Shown here: positions 21,141 through 30,492 of the stretch, piece after piece | How the letters are laid out: every line of letters starts with the position of its first letter | Numbering within the stretch: the stretch's first letter is position 1 | Assembly (NCBI GenBank): GCA_029261275.1 | Contig: JAJDBR010000144.1 | Span: forward strand, 1-54,386 | DNA length: 54,386 nt | Source: Nitrospirales bacterium | Lineage (GTDB): Bacteria > Nitrospirota > Nitrospiria > Nitrospirales > UBA8639 | Reading direction: 5' to 3' | The notes under the pieces: generated by a model | Told to the model about the DNA's origin: nothing | The model's database searches: none | The model's input: the letters and a program-made list of their open reading frames with translations, nothing else | Made by a program: the position numbers and the translations under genes

Positions 21141-22346
21141 GTGAGGGTTCGGTTCAACATCGTTCTCAGCTCGGTTTTCCTCATTTTTTCTTCTGTTCTG
21201 TTTCCTGCCATAAGTTTAGCTGCCTCTGAACATGCCATTCGTCTTGGATTGACAGATTCAGCCAGTATTCTCTCGATTCATTCCTCAAGGCCATTTTTCC
21301 TGAAGCTCACGTCTGGAAAACAGTTTAAGGTTTCAGAAAGTGTCACGGTCAAACGTCAAGGAGAAACGCTGCTACTGAATAGTCGAACCATCACGGCCTC
21401 GATCGTGTCTGTGCAGGGAGGTGGTGGAGTCTACGGGGTCAAAGTGCTCGCCAGTACCGATCATTCTTCAGCCCAGAAATCCAACAAAGAATGGATGGTT
21501 CGCGGACCTCTAGAAATCCACCCCGTTCCGTCCGGGCTAGCGGTCATTAACAGAATTCCTCTTGAAACCTATGTGGCGGGTGTGGTTTCTGGAGAAGTGA
21601 GTCCAAAGTGGCCGCTGGAAGCGCTGAAAGCGCAAGCCGTGGCCGCCCGTACGTACGTGCTCTATAAACAAGCCGAGAACCGAGAGCAACCGTTTGATGT
21701 CTTCGCCAGCGTTCAAGACCAAGTCTATCATGGCCACGCGGTGCGGAAGGATTCCGTGCTTCAAGCCATCACCGAAACCCAAGGGCAGGTGGTGACCTAT
21801 GATGGTCGTCCTATCTATGCCGCCTATTCTTCAACCGCTGCCGGTCCGACAGAAGATGCGCTCTATGTGTGGGCCTTAGATCTCCCGTATTTAAAGGGGG
21901 TGGATTGTCCTTTTGATAATCAGGCTCCACGCTATGATTGGCGGACAACATTTACGTTTGATTATCTTGAAAATCAGCTACGAAAAGAAGGCTACCTGGT
22001 TGGGACCGTCGCCACGCTCACCCCATATACCTTTACGCCTTCTGGGCGAGTCGATCGAGTGCGTCTCCTCCATTCTCGTGGAGAAATAATTTTGCGTGGG
22101 CAAGATTTGCGACGCATCGTGGGGTACTCCAAAATTTTTAGTACAAATTTTTCCATTAAATCGGTGGGAGCGGAGGTGGAGGTGGTTGGACATGGCGCCG
22201 GTCATGCGGTCGGCATGTGCCAGTGGGGTATGCGGGAGATGGCCGAGTTGGGCTATGACTATCAATCTATCTTACGGCATTACTATCCTGACACGACGCT
22301 TCTTCCATTAAGCCGAGTCAATCTCATTCTTGCCAATCAACCGTGA
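21141..22346 (+). CDS. SpoIID/LytB domain protein, secreted
   Basis: Signal peptide, then IPLETYVAGVVSGEVSPKWPLEALKAQAVAARTYVLYK and GAGHAVGMCQWGMREMAELGYDYQSILRHYYPDT. GTG start. Confidence 0.92.
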   Translation: MRVRFNIVLSSVFLIFSSVLFPAISLAASEHAIRLGLTDSASILSIHSSRPFFLKLTSGKQFKVSESVTVKRQGETLLLNSRTITASIVSVQGGGGVYGVKVLASTDHSSAQKSNKEWMVRGPLEIHPVPSGLAVINRIPLETYVAGVVSGEVSPKWPLEALKAQAVAARTYVLYKQAENREQPFDVFASVQDQVYHGHAVRKDSVLQAITETQGQVVTYDGRPIYAAYSSTAAGPTEDALYVWALDLPYLKGVDCPFDNQAPRYDWRTTFTFDYLENQLRKEGYLVGTVATLTPYTFTPSGRVDRVRLLHSRGEIILRGQDLRRIVGYSKIFSTNFSIKSVGAEVEVVGHGAGHAVGMCQWGMREMAELGYDYQSILRHYYPDTTLLPLSRVNLILANQP

Positions 22347-22368
22347 GTGGTTCTCTCATGAGTGGGCC

Positions 22369-23388
22369 ATGAATCTTTCAGATTTCAATTTTCCGTTTGA
22401 TCCATCCCTGGTTGCGAAATATCCCGTTCATCCCAGAGACCATGCGAGGCTGTTAGTCCTCAAACGGCAGCAAGGACAAATTGTTGATCGTCAGGTGAAG
22501 GACCTGCCAGACATTCTTCGACCTGGGGATTTATTGGTGGTCAATGATACGAAGGTTATTCCCGCACGTCTTTGTGGAAAAAAGGTCACCAGTGGCGGGC
22601 GAATTGACATGCTCTTTGTGAAAGCAATCAATGACACTCATGCTGAAGTTCTGATGAAGGGGCGGGTAGGAGTAGGGCAACTCGTGGAATTTCAAGATGC
22701 CGTGCAGGCCGAGGTTGTCGAAAAACGACATGGGCGAACGGTGATAAAGTGGCTCGGCCCAGGAACAATCCACACCTATGTGCAACAGTATGGAGAGATG
22801 CCCTTGCCGCCCTACCTTAAACGAGACCCTGCTTTGCAAGACCGAGAAGATTATCAAACCATGTTTGCGAAGGTTGAAGGTGCCGTCGCTGCGCCGACAG
22901 CAAGTTTGCATTTTACGCCTCAACTCCTTCAAGCCCTATCAGAAGAAGGGATTCGTTGTGTCACGATTACCTTGCATGTCGGGCTGGGCACCTTTCAGCC
23001 TGTTAAAACAGAGGTGGTGGAGCAGCATACGATGCATTCTGAATGGTTTGACGTATCAGAGGAGGTGGTGAAGCAAATTCAGGAGGTTCGGAAAACTGGC
23101 GGCAGAGTGGTAGCCGTGGGAACGACAGTGGCCCGTAGTTTGGAGTCAGCGGTGAATGAAGAGGGACAAGTTAGGTCAGGTTCGGGAGAAACCCAACTGT
23201 TTATCCTGCCAGGATATCAATTCAAGGTGGTGGATGTACTGATGACAAATTTCCATTTTCCTGAGACGACGCTTCTCATGTTGGTGTCTGCTTTTGCAGG
23301 GTTGCAGACTGTCCGAGATACCTATGCCCATGCCGTGGAGAAAGGTTATCGTCTGTATAGCTATGGGGATGCGATGTTGATTGAGTGA
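22369..23388 (+). CDS. queA: S-adenosylmethionine:tRNA ribosyltransferase-isomerase
   Basis: MNLSDFNFPFDPSLVAKYPVHPRDHARLLVL, LLVVNDTKVIPARL, TLHVGLGTFQPV, MTNFHFPETTLLMLVSAFAG. Confidence 0.96.
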   Translation: MNLSDFNFPFDPSLVAKYPVHPRDHARLLVLKRQQGQIVDRQVKDLPDILRPGDLLVVNDTKVIPARLCGKKVTSGGRIDMLFVKAINDTHAEVLMKGRVGVGQLVEFQDAVQAEVVEKRHGRTVIKWLGPGTIHTYVQQYGEMPLPPYLKRDPALQDREDYQTMFAKVEGAVAAPTASLHFTPQLLQALSEEGIRCVTITLHVGLGTFQPVKTEVVEQHTMHSEWFDVSEEVVKQIQEVRKTGGRVVAVGTTVARSLESAVNEEGQVRSGSGETQLFILPGYQFKVVDVLMTNFHFPETTLLMLVSAFAGLQTVRDTYAHAVEKGYRLYSYGDAMLIE

Positions 23389-23519
23389 GAAGTAAAACGG
23401 GAGAAGTGAGAAAGAAAAAGACAAGCTAAATACGAAGATGGCAGGACGAGCCGAGGTAGAAATCTAGGGATCGAAATGGTTTGATAGCGAGCGGCGCAAC
23501 TCAAAATTTCTAGTTATTG

Positions 23520-24218
23520 CTAGAGCATTTCTTCATGTATGGTGATGTCTTCGCGGGCGCGTAAGGCTGCTTGAAAGGCTTGCATGGCCCGCTGTTTCTT
23601 TTGAAGGACGAATTGCATCTTAATTTGTTCAAACATTTTCATGTCAGGTTCTGCGCCGTCCAAAGTTTGGCGGGCATGCAGGTCTTTAACTTCTTGAAGT
23701 TCAGTCGGGGTGAGGGCTGTCGCCTCAGAGACCATTAACCTGGCTTTTTCAATGAGCAATTCATTGCGGCGTTGTTTCTCATAATCATGGGGCTTCGTCC
23801 GGTTGGCAGTTAATAGCCGTTGATAATATTCCGCATTAAACACGCCATCTTTTTGGAAGTCCTTTTGGCTGACGATCGCATCATGCAATTCCTTGGGAGA
23901 GACGACGAGACCAAACTCATCGGCCAAGACTTGCCATGATTTGTTGGTGACTAAGCTGTCGATGGCTAACTGTTGGATCGTTTCATCCTTCACATCATCC
24001 TGTTTGAGTTGATCGCGATAGAACCGGGCATAGCGTTGTTTCGCTCGACGATACTCTTGTTGCGTGACTTTATAAGGACCGACTTCGGCTACAGTATTAG
24101 GCCCGGACCCTTGGTTGTCCCAGGCTCCTACGATGACAAAAGTGATGGCAATGGCAATAAGAATGACCCAAAGAATCCAGGGATGTTTTTGTGATCCTTC
24201 CCGCATGGTACGAAGCAT
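23520..24218 (-). CDS. SurA N-terminal-like (PpiD/SurA_N) periplasmic chaperone, no PPIase domain visible
   Basis: MLRTMREGSQKHPWILWVILIAIAITFVIVGAW membrane anchor; KVTQQEYRRAKQRYARFYRDQLKQDD...; the 232 aa protein lacks a parvulin domain. Confidence 0.8.
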   Translation of the reverse strand: MLRTMREGSQKHPWILWVILIAIAITFVIVGAWDNQGSGPNTVAEVGPYKVTQQEYRRAKQRYARFYRDQLKQDDVKDETIQQLAIDSLVTNKSWQVLADEFGLVVSPKELHDAIVSQKDFQKDGVFNAEYYQRLLTANRTKPHDYEKQRRNELLIEKARLMVSEATALTPTELQEVKDLHARQTLDGAEPDMKMFEQIKMQFVLQKKQRAMQAFQAALRAREDITIHEEML

Positions 24219-24462
24219 GAACTGTCCTCCGTGATAAACTCAAACATTGACTTGGAACGATTGTAAGTTGGGTATATCATAAACGCAAGTTTAAAGAGGA
24301 AGGTAGAACTTTACATCGACTTTGACAGCGTGGTAATGAGATATCCTATATAACTGATGACCATGACAGAAAGAAAATGACTTACCTCGCTACCTCAATC
24401 CCTCGACCTATATCTGATTTCCTACGCAGTAAGCCTTTGGCTTGATCCTGCACGAGTTATTG

Positions 24463-25881
24463 ATGTCAAAGATCCGGGTACGATTTGCGCCAAGCCCTAC
24501 AGGGTTTCTTCATATTGGAGGCGTGCGCACCGCCTTGTTTAATTGGCTCTTTGCACGACATTCGGGAGGAAGCTTTGTTCTCCGAATTGAGGATACTGAT
24601 CGGGATCGATCAACGGATGAGGCAATCCAGGTGATCTTGGAAGGCATGAAGTGGACCGGTCTGGACTGGGATGAGGGCCCGATTCGGCAAACGGATCGTT
24701 TGGAGCTATACCGGGAAAAGGCGATGGATCTGTTCCATCGAGGACTGGCCTATTGGTGTGTCTGTACGTCTGAAGAATTGGAAACCCGTAGAAAAGACGC
24801 TCAGTCCCGAGGCGAATCGATTAAATATGATGGGCGATGCCGAAATCGTGGAATTTCTGAGCCCACCGAACAGGCGGCATTACGATTCATTGCGCCCCAA
24901 GAAGGCCAGACAGTCGTCCATGACCTTATTAAAGGCGACATTACGTTCGACAATAGTGTCCTAGATGATCTCATCATTCTACGATCCAATGGCTATGCTA
25001 CCTATAATTTTTCTGTGGTCGTAGATGATGGCCTCATGAATATTTCTCACGTCATTCGGGGAGATGATCATGTCAACAATACCCCACGACAAGTCCCACT
25101 CTTTCAGGCATTGGGATTTTCTGTTCCTCAATTTGCGCACCTTCCCATGATTTTAGGGTCAGATAAAGCCCGACTCTCCAAACGACATGGGGCGACGTCT
25201 GTTTTGGCCTACCAGGAAATGGGGTATTTGCCGGAAGCGTTGGTCAATTATCTGGTTCGTTTAGGTTGGTCGCATGGAGACCAGGAAATCTTTTCCATCA
25301 AAGAAATGGTGGAACACTTTGATTTCAAGCATGTGCAATCGTCAGCGGCAGTTTTTAATCCGGAAAAACTCAAATGGGTGAATGCGCAATATATTCGGAA
25401 CAATGAACCCCAACAGGTTGCGGAGGCTCTCATGCCATTTTTGAAAAAGGCAGGGTATGATGAGACTGCGATAGCCAAAATTCCTGGTGGGGTTCAGGCC
25501 TTGATTCCTCCCTTGCGAGAACGATCCGAAACACTCTTAGATGTTGTGGATGGCGCGGCTCCGTATCTGGTGGAATCTATGCCGATGGATGAAGCCGCAG
25601 CAACCAAACATCTGACTGAAGCCATTGTTCCCAGGTTAAAAGAATTTGCCGATGCGGTTGAAGCAGAACCGGATTTTTCTAAAGAAACGCTGGAGCGACT
25701 TCTCCATGGTCTCATCGAACGCCAAGGATTAAAAATGGGAAAAGTGGCGCAACCACTGCGTGTTGCCCTCACGGGGCGAACCGTCAGCCCTGGCATATAC
25801 GAAGTCATGGCCTTGCTAGGAAAAGAGCGCACTCTTCAACGAATTCGTGCTGCGGTCGAACGCGCTTGGGCAAGGACCTAA
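24463..25881 (+). CDS. gltX: Glutamyl-tRNA synthetase
   Basis: MSKIRVRFAPSPTGFLHIGGVRTALFNWLFARHSGGSFVLRIEDTDRDRS, KRHGATSV signature. Confidence 0.97.
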   Translation: MSKIRVRFAPSPTGFLHIGGVRTALFNWLFARHSGGSFVLRIEDTDRDRSTDEAIQVILEGMKWTGLDWDEGPIRQTDRLELYREKAMDLFHRGLAYWCVCTSEELETRRKDAQSRGESIKYDGRCRNRGISEPTEQAALRFIAPQEGQTVVHDLIKGDITFDNSVLDDLIILRSNGYATYNFSVVVDDGLMNISHVIRGDDHVNNTPRQVPLFQALGFSVPQFAHLPMILGSDKARLSKRHGATSVLAYQEMGYLPEALVNYLVRLGWSHGDQEIFSIKEMVEHFDFKHVQSSAAVFNPEKLKWVNAQYIRNNEPQQVAEALMPFLKKAGYDETAIAKIPGGVQALIPPLRERSETLLDVVDGAAPYLVESMPMDEAAATKHLTEAIVPRLKEFADAVEAEPDFSKETLERLLHGLIERQGLKMGKVAQPLRVALTGRTVSPGIYEVMALLGKERTLQRIRAAVERAWART

Positions 25882-25939
25882 ACGTAAATTATTCTTCATC
25901 TTGACTGCATTGCCATCCTGAATTAAGCTCAAATGAAGT

Positions 25940-26013
25940 TGGGGGATCGTCTAATGGTAGGACGTCAGATTCTGGTTCTGATTGTGGGGGTTCAACTCCT
26001 CCTCCCCCAGCCA
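25940..26013 (+). tRNA. tRNA-Gln (anticodon CUG), CCA encoded
   Basis: Cloverleaf by eye: acceptor TGGGGGA/TCCCCCA, D-arm GTCTAATGGTAGGAC, anticodon stem TCAGA-TTCTGGT-TCTGA (loop contains CTG), T-arm GGGGG-TTCAACT-CCTCC, then GCCA. Confidence 0.95.
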
Positions 26014-26113
26014 ACAAAATCAACAGGTTATGAATCCTTTGATCCTTTCACATTCATTCCAGTAAGCACCTGGTAAGCACCGCAAGATTTTTCCGCCTCT
26101 ACCTTATTTTCCC

Positions 26114-26386
26114 CTACTCCTCCTGTCCCCGTGGATGATTCGTCCAGCCCTGTCGCCAGGCTTCGGCCAGCAAGCCATCGGCATGATCGAGAAAGACCGC
26201 GAGGTAGCCATGCATAGGCGTGTCGTCCTTGAGGTCTAAACAGAACAGTCGTTCCCGAAAATACCGTAGGGGCAGTAACGCCTTTTCCATTTCCTCAAAC
26301 CACACCGCTTGATCGGTCACGTCTTCGGCATCTCGTGGTTTCACCAGATCCACCGCTTGCCTCAATTCCGATTTGATATAAGCCAT
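26114..26386 (-). CDS. Hypothetical protein
   Basis: 90 aa ORF ending tightly downstream of 26389..26757. Confidence 0.6.
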   Translation of the reverse strand: MAYIKSELRQAVDLVKPRDAEDVTDQAVWFEEMEKALLPLRYFRERLFCLDLKDDTPMHGYLAVFLDHADGLLAEAWRQGWTNHPRGQEE

Positions 26387-26388
26387 AC

Positions 26389-26757
26389 TTACGCCGCCTT
26401 TCGTTTAGAGGGTTTGGACTTGGGGGCCGTTTTCTTCGTGGATTTGGCTTGAGGAACGGCCTTCAGTTTGGGGTTGGCAGATTTCGGGGGGGTCCGGAGT
26501 TGATCATAGATTTGGTCACAGGTCTCTAAGTCCTCTTCAAGGTGCCGAACGATTTCCCGCAGCACAATAAAGGTCCAAGAAAGACTTTGGTCATCTGAAT
26601 CATTACAGAAGCCTTGGCTCAATGTTTCCACTAATCCACTGAGCATGGCTAAGTGATCGCCCATCACATTACTGGGCGGCCCACCTCCCGTGCTGCCTGG
26701 TAATTGCAAGGTCACGGGCCCCATGATGCTCCCTTTAAGATCTTGTCGTTTCATCAC
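26389..26757 (-). CDS. Hypothetical protein with Lys/Pro/Ser-rich basic C-terminal tail
   Basis: 122 aa; tail KSANPKLKAVPQAKSTKKTAPKSKPSKRKAA. Confidence 0.6.
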   Translation of the reverse strand: MMKRQDLKGSIMGPVTLQLPGSTGGGPPSNVMGDHLAMLSGLVETLSQGFCNDSDDQSLSWTFIVLREIVRHLEEDLETCDQIYDQLRTPPKSANPKLKAVPQAKSTKKTAPKSKPSKRKAA

Positions 26758-26907
26758 TCACACTCCTTTCTTTTTGGGTGGATTGAGTTCCCGTTCCAAC
26801 AATGCCCGAATATAGCCGCTAGCCGTGTAGCCTTGGGCTTTCAGGGCGTCGAGCTTCCGTTTCATCGTGACAGGTAAATGAATGAGTAAAGTCGTCATTG
26901 TGGCCAT
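26758..26907 (-). CDS. Ribbon-helix-helix (CopG/Arc-like) protein, 49 aa
   Basis: Own translation: MATMTTLLIHLPVTMKRKLDALKAQGYTASGYIRALLERELNPPKKKGV. It is below the length cut-off of the ORF track. Confidence 0.65.
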   Translation of the reverse strand: MATMTTLLIHLPVTMKRKLDALKAQGYTASGYIRALLERELNPPKKKGV

Positions 26908-27021
26908 GTGGTTGCCTCCTTTCCGTTAATGCGATTCGTGGCGATATTTAAATATTAAAATATATAGATAGCTGTCAACCTAAATTGACGGATATACTCT
27001 TCCTTGGTAGGCTTCCCGCCC

Positions 27022-27207
27022 ATGATTGACGAAACAAAGGGGTCAGACCGAAAGGCTTATGGATTGCGTCTTGAACAGGCCTTAATGAAAGAATTGAAGT
27101 ATTTGGGAGTAGACCAGGAGCGGAATATGAATGATTTAGTAGAGGAGGCTGTTAGGGACCTCCTGAAGAAATATAAGAAGAGGGGGCTGCTGCCGAAGGG
27201 GAAATAA
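27022..27207 (+). CDS. Ribbon-helix-helix-like small protein
   Basis: KAYGLRLEQALMKELKYLGVDQERNMNDLVEEAVRDLLKKYKK: RHH-type strand-helix-helix pattern. The track start is 27004. Confidence 0.55.
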   Translation: MIDETKGSDRKAYGLRLEQALMKELKYLGVDQERNMNDLVEEAVRDLLKKYKKRGLLPKGK

Positions 27208-27461
27208 TCTTTGCCCTGAACCCCTGAAGGGGGGAAGATGAGAAGCTGGCCAACCCCTCGCCCCCTGCGGCCTCCCTACGGGTCGCCAGAGAGAGGCTGT
27301 GAAACGCTGGACATGGTCCTTAGAGTGTATGAGAGACAATCTTGTACAGGATTGCTCGCTTGCCCTCTGTTTCCGAGCGTGTGTAGAGTGAGACAACGCT
27401 AACGTATGAATTTATACCTTCATAGAGGAAATCCTAACTTAATTTACCAAGGAGGTGCATC

Positions 27462-28478
27462 GTGAAGCGAAGACACTGTAAGAGCGTCATGGGAGTGGCA
27501 GCGGGATTCGTAGTTTTTGCCTTAATGGGCGGGGCCGTCCCGGCGATGGCCCAGGTGGTCTGTGGGGACATTATTACGCAGAATACCAACCTGACCGAGG
27601 ATTTGGCCTGCAGTACCAGTCCCGCACTGACGGTGGTGGGTCCCGCGAACCTCAATATGCAAGGCTTTATCGTCTCCTGTGACGTGACGGCCAACAATGG
27701 CATTGTGCTGAATGGTGCGCAAGGCAAGCTGCAGAATGGGACGGTGACGGGTTGCAGAAATGGCGTGGTAGCCGCTGGAACTGGCTCACATCATGTTTCA
27801 GGGGTCACCTCAACCGCGAATGACCGCCATGGTTTTCTCGTATCGAGTGATGGGAATACCTTTATCAAGAACATCGGTACGAACAACGACTCGGATGGCT
27901 TCAATATCGACACGAATGACAATCAGTTTGTCAATAACATCGGATCAAGTAACGAGGACGGCTTCGATGTTGATGGGGGGGATCGGAACCGGTTTGTGAA
28001 TAATATCGGAGAACACAACTCCAGCGATGCCTTCGACCTAGATAGTGGCGGGCAGGAAAACCAGTACATCAATAATACGGCGAACGGCAACGAAAACTGT
28101 GGATTCGATATTGATGGGCCTCTGAACCAATTTTCCAACAATACTGCCAATGGGAATGGTACAGACGGCTCCGGCCCAGGCTTTCACATCGACGGCGCCA
28201 ACAATGAACTTCACAACAACACGGCGAATAACAATACTGGCGATGGAATACGGCTCACGGACGACAGCGACGGTGTTGATGTCTTCAAAAATGTAACACT
28301 GAATAATGGTGAATCAGGCATTCAACTTGGTGACGGGGCCGAAAACAATACGGTGATGAAGAACACGGCGACAGGAAACACGAATTTCGACCTCCAGGAC
28401 GATAACGGGGGCTGTGACAACAACGACTGGCGTAAGAACAAGTTCGGCACATCAAACAATCCGGGGTGCATCGAGTAG
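27462..28478 (+). CDS. Secreted right-handed parallel beta-helix repeat protein (NosD/PbH1-like)
   Basis: Signal peptide MKRRHCKSVMGVAAGFVVFALMGGAVPAMAQ; repeated N.IG.N..DGF.ID....N.F.NN-type beta-helix coils. Confidence 0.82.
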   Translation: MKRRHCKSVMGVAAGFVVFALMGGAVPAMAQVVCGDIITQNTNLTEDLACSTSPALTVVGPANLNMQGFIVSCDVTANNGIVLNGAQGKLQNGTVTGCRNGVVAAGTGSHHVSGVTSTANDRHGFLVSSDGNTFIKNIGTNNDSDGFNIDTNDNQFVNNIGSSNEDGFDVDGGDRNRFVNNIGEHNSSDAFDLDSGGQENQYINNTANGNENCGFDIDGPLNQFSNNTANGNGTDGSGPGFHIDGANNELHNNTANNNTGDGIRLTDDSDGVDVFKNVTLNNGESGIQLGDGAENNTVMKNTATGNTNFDLQDDNGGCDNNDWRKNKFGTSNNPGCIE

Positions 28479-28527
28479 GCCGTGGGACAAGGAAAGCCTG
28501 TTTACACATACTGTCACCTACGCTATC

Positions 28528-28569
28528 AGGAAGAGTCCCGCACGTCCTTGTGTGGGGCTCTTCCTTTCT
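28528..28569 (+). terminator. Strong intrinsic terminator-like hairpin downstream of the beta-helix gene
   Basis: AGGAAGAGTCCCGCAC-gtcctt-GTGTGGGGCTCTTCCT followed by a T-rich tail; ~15 bp stem. Confidence 0.8.
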
Positions 28570-28600
28570 CAACGTAATCCAAAAACACTGGGCTCGCTCG

Positions 28601-28650
28601 TTCAACCTGAAAAGCTCTAAAATCGTCCACTACCTCCAACCAACTCTCTT
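28601..28650 (+). repeat. Dispersed island repeat, copy A
   Basis: ttcaacctgaaaagctctaaaatcgtccactacctcc... Confidence 0.6.
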
Positions 28651-28697
28651 CCCTTTTCTATATACGTTCATGGTAGTTTCTTCGCTGGTCCACTTAC

Positions 28698-29450
28698 GAC
28701 GGTGAGTTCAATTGATCAACGCAACACTTTATCCTACCCTAGGGAGATGGAGTGTGACGATGGAACACCGAACCCGCATTAGTATTTTTTAGCTGGCGAA
28801 GGCGGGTCGCAGTCATGGTGGGCAAAACGCACTCCAACCGGGGCGGTTCCAGGAATGGGCATCGAGCCCCTCTCCAAAGATGAAGCCTTGGCTTATGCGA
28901 AAGACGGGGGATTGTCGCTGCAACCACCCGGCGATTTGCTGCGGGGACCACTGTCGGTTGAGCTTGGCCACGACGATTTTGGCTAAGGAACGATGCTTCG
29001 CCAGCTTGCACCGTTTGGGCCGGTGCGCTCGATCCCAAGTAGCTTGGTCTGCTACCGCAGCTCGATAACCATCATACCCTCCATTGCGATGGATTTCACG
29101 ACTGATGGTTGAGGGCGAGCGCTTCAATCGACGAGCGATGGAGCGGAGAAACTGCTTGTTGGCTAACCCACGAGAAATCTCTTCGCGTTCTGCCAGACTC
29201 AGGGCTAACCGTGATCGTGTTCTCGTGGGCGGGCAAATCCCCCCGCTCGGCTGAAGAAGAGCATAAATCGAGGAGGACTCTCGCTCAAAGAGACGGCCAA
29301 TTGACCTCATGGATTCGCCACGCTGCCAGCGATCCCAAAGGTCTGCTCGTTGTGTAGCACTAAAATTGATGCGGGTTCGGTGTGTCATCGTCACACTCCA
29401 TCTCAAAAGGGTAGGATAAAGTGTTGCGTTGATCAATTGAACTCACCGTC
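28698..29450 (-). mobile_element. IS30-family relic bounded by ~80-bp inverted repeats
   Basis: gacggtgagttcaattgatcaacgcaacactttatcctaccct (28698 on) recurs inverted at 29450. The match continues, with a few mismatches, through the transposase start region (…HRTRI). Confidence 0.8.
28813..29388 (-). pseudogene. IS30-family transposase, truncated (DDE catalytic C-terminus missing)
   Basis: MTHRTRINFSATQRADLWDRWQRGESMRSIGRLFER...LALSLAEREEISRGLANKQFLRSIARRLKRSPSTISREIHRNGG...; the reading then diverges and ends before the catalytic core. Confidence 0.85.
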
Positions 29451-29591
29451 CAGGCTGTGTGGAAACTCGAAATTTTCTGGATTCAGGGGGTGCTTGACCC
29501 CTTCCTTAGACAGAGATCGTGGTATACAGGCGATCCTCGGAGGATAAATTTTTTAGATCAAAAATTTATAAGGAGTTTTTACACAGCCTGG
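29450..29591. mobile_element. MITE-like 142-bp element with 19-bp imperfect terminal inverted repeats
   Basis: ccaggctgtgtggaaactc (29450-29468) versus gagtttttacacagcctgg (29573-29591): 17/19 complementary. Confidence 0.6.
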
Positions 29592-29970
29592 GCCGATGAC
29601 AAACATTCAGTTGTTAGTGGCCGGAATTCCCGACATACCTTTTTGTCTAATGCCGTAGAGCTTTCATGCAGGTTTAGATTCTTGGGAAAGTAAATTCTCC
29701 TCAGTTTAGGGATAAAACAAGGAACAGAAATCTAGTGTTACATAGGTGTTAGGAAAGAGAGGTAAGAAGGCCGCTTCCAGACCAAGAGCGGCAAAGAGAG
29801 GCTAATAGGTTAGGAAGCTAAAACACAAGACTAGAGAGGAGATTGCCAAGATTCCAACGACTTAGGCAATCCCCTTTGAATCGATTCGAAGTCCATTACT
29901 CTACTTCTTCCGTTTGCAACAACTATGTGAGGTTTCCCTAGAAGTTTTGAACCACACTTACTTGGACCGC

Positions 29971-30060
29971 CATGAACTCAAAGAACTCTTGACCTGGTCG
30001 TTCAATCCGAAAAGACCTAAAATCGTCCAGTAGCCCCTTGCCTCATCACTTTTCTTGGTT
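29971..30060 (+). repeat. Dispersed island repeat, copy B
   Basis: catgaactcaaagaactcttgacctggtcgttcaatccgaaaagacctaaaatcgtccagtagcccc... Confidence 0.7.
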
Positions 30061-30191
30061 AGAAAGAAAAGAACTCAATTGTGAAGCTGGGTTCCGAGTA
30101 CGGGGGCAACTACAAAATACTCAAATTAATATCCCATTTAATATCATAGAGTTACTCAGGCTATTAGGTAGTCCTCACCGCCAAGCTCTAT

Positions 30192-30301
30192 TATTAGAGA
30201 ATTAACTCGAACCCGACCTAAGCAGCCAGGAATTCAAAGAATTCTTGACCAGGCCTCTCAATCCGAAAAGTTCTAAAATCGTCCTGGAGCCCCAGCCAAC
30301 C
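30192..30301 (+). repeat. Dispersed island repeat, copy C
   Basis: attagagaattaactcgaacccgacctaagcagccaggaattcaaagaattcttgaccaggcctctcaatccgaaaagttctaaaatcgtcctggagcccc. Confidence 0.7.
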
Positions 30302-30492
30302 CGGCCTCTCTCTTATTCTCTACCTTCAAGTCCGCTCTCATAATTCATCTTCTGACATGGTATAGTTTTGGCTCCCATTGTTTGGCGTTTTTTCTAGCGC
30401 TTCTATGACAGACCTACCTATGGGGAAAATATTTTCTGTAATTCAATCGGTTGACGTTCAAAAAATCCACTCACCAGAACTCTGAATTACCA

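Noticed and set aside
27462-28478. CRISPR-like periodicity from repeated AACAATACGGCGAA-type strings
   Set aside because: The repetition follows the protein beta-helix coils (in-frame, degenerate) and is not a direct-repeat/spacer array.
28698-29450. Active IS30 element
   Set aside because: The transposase lacks its catalytic C-terminus, and the left end is a duplicated right end with a stop in the reading frame.
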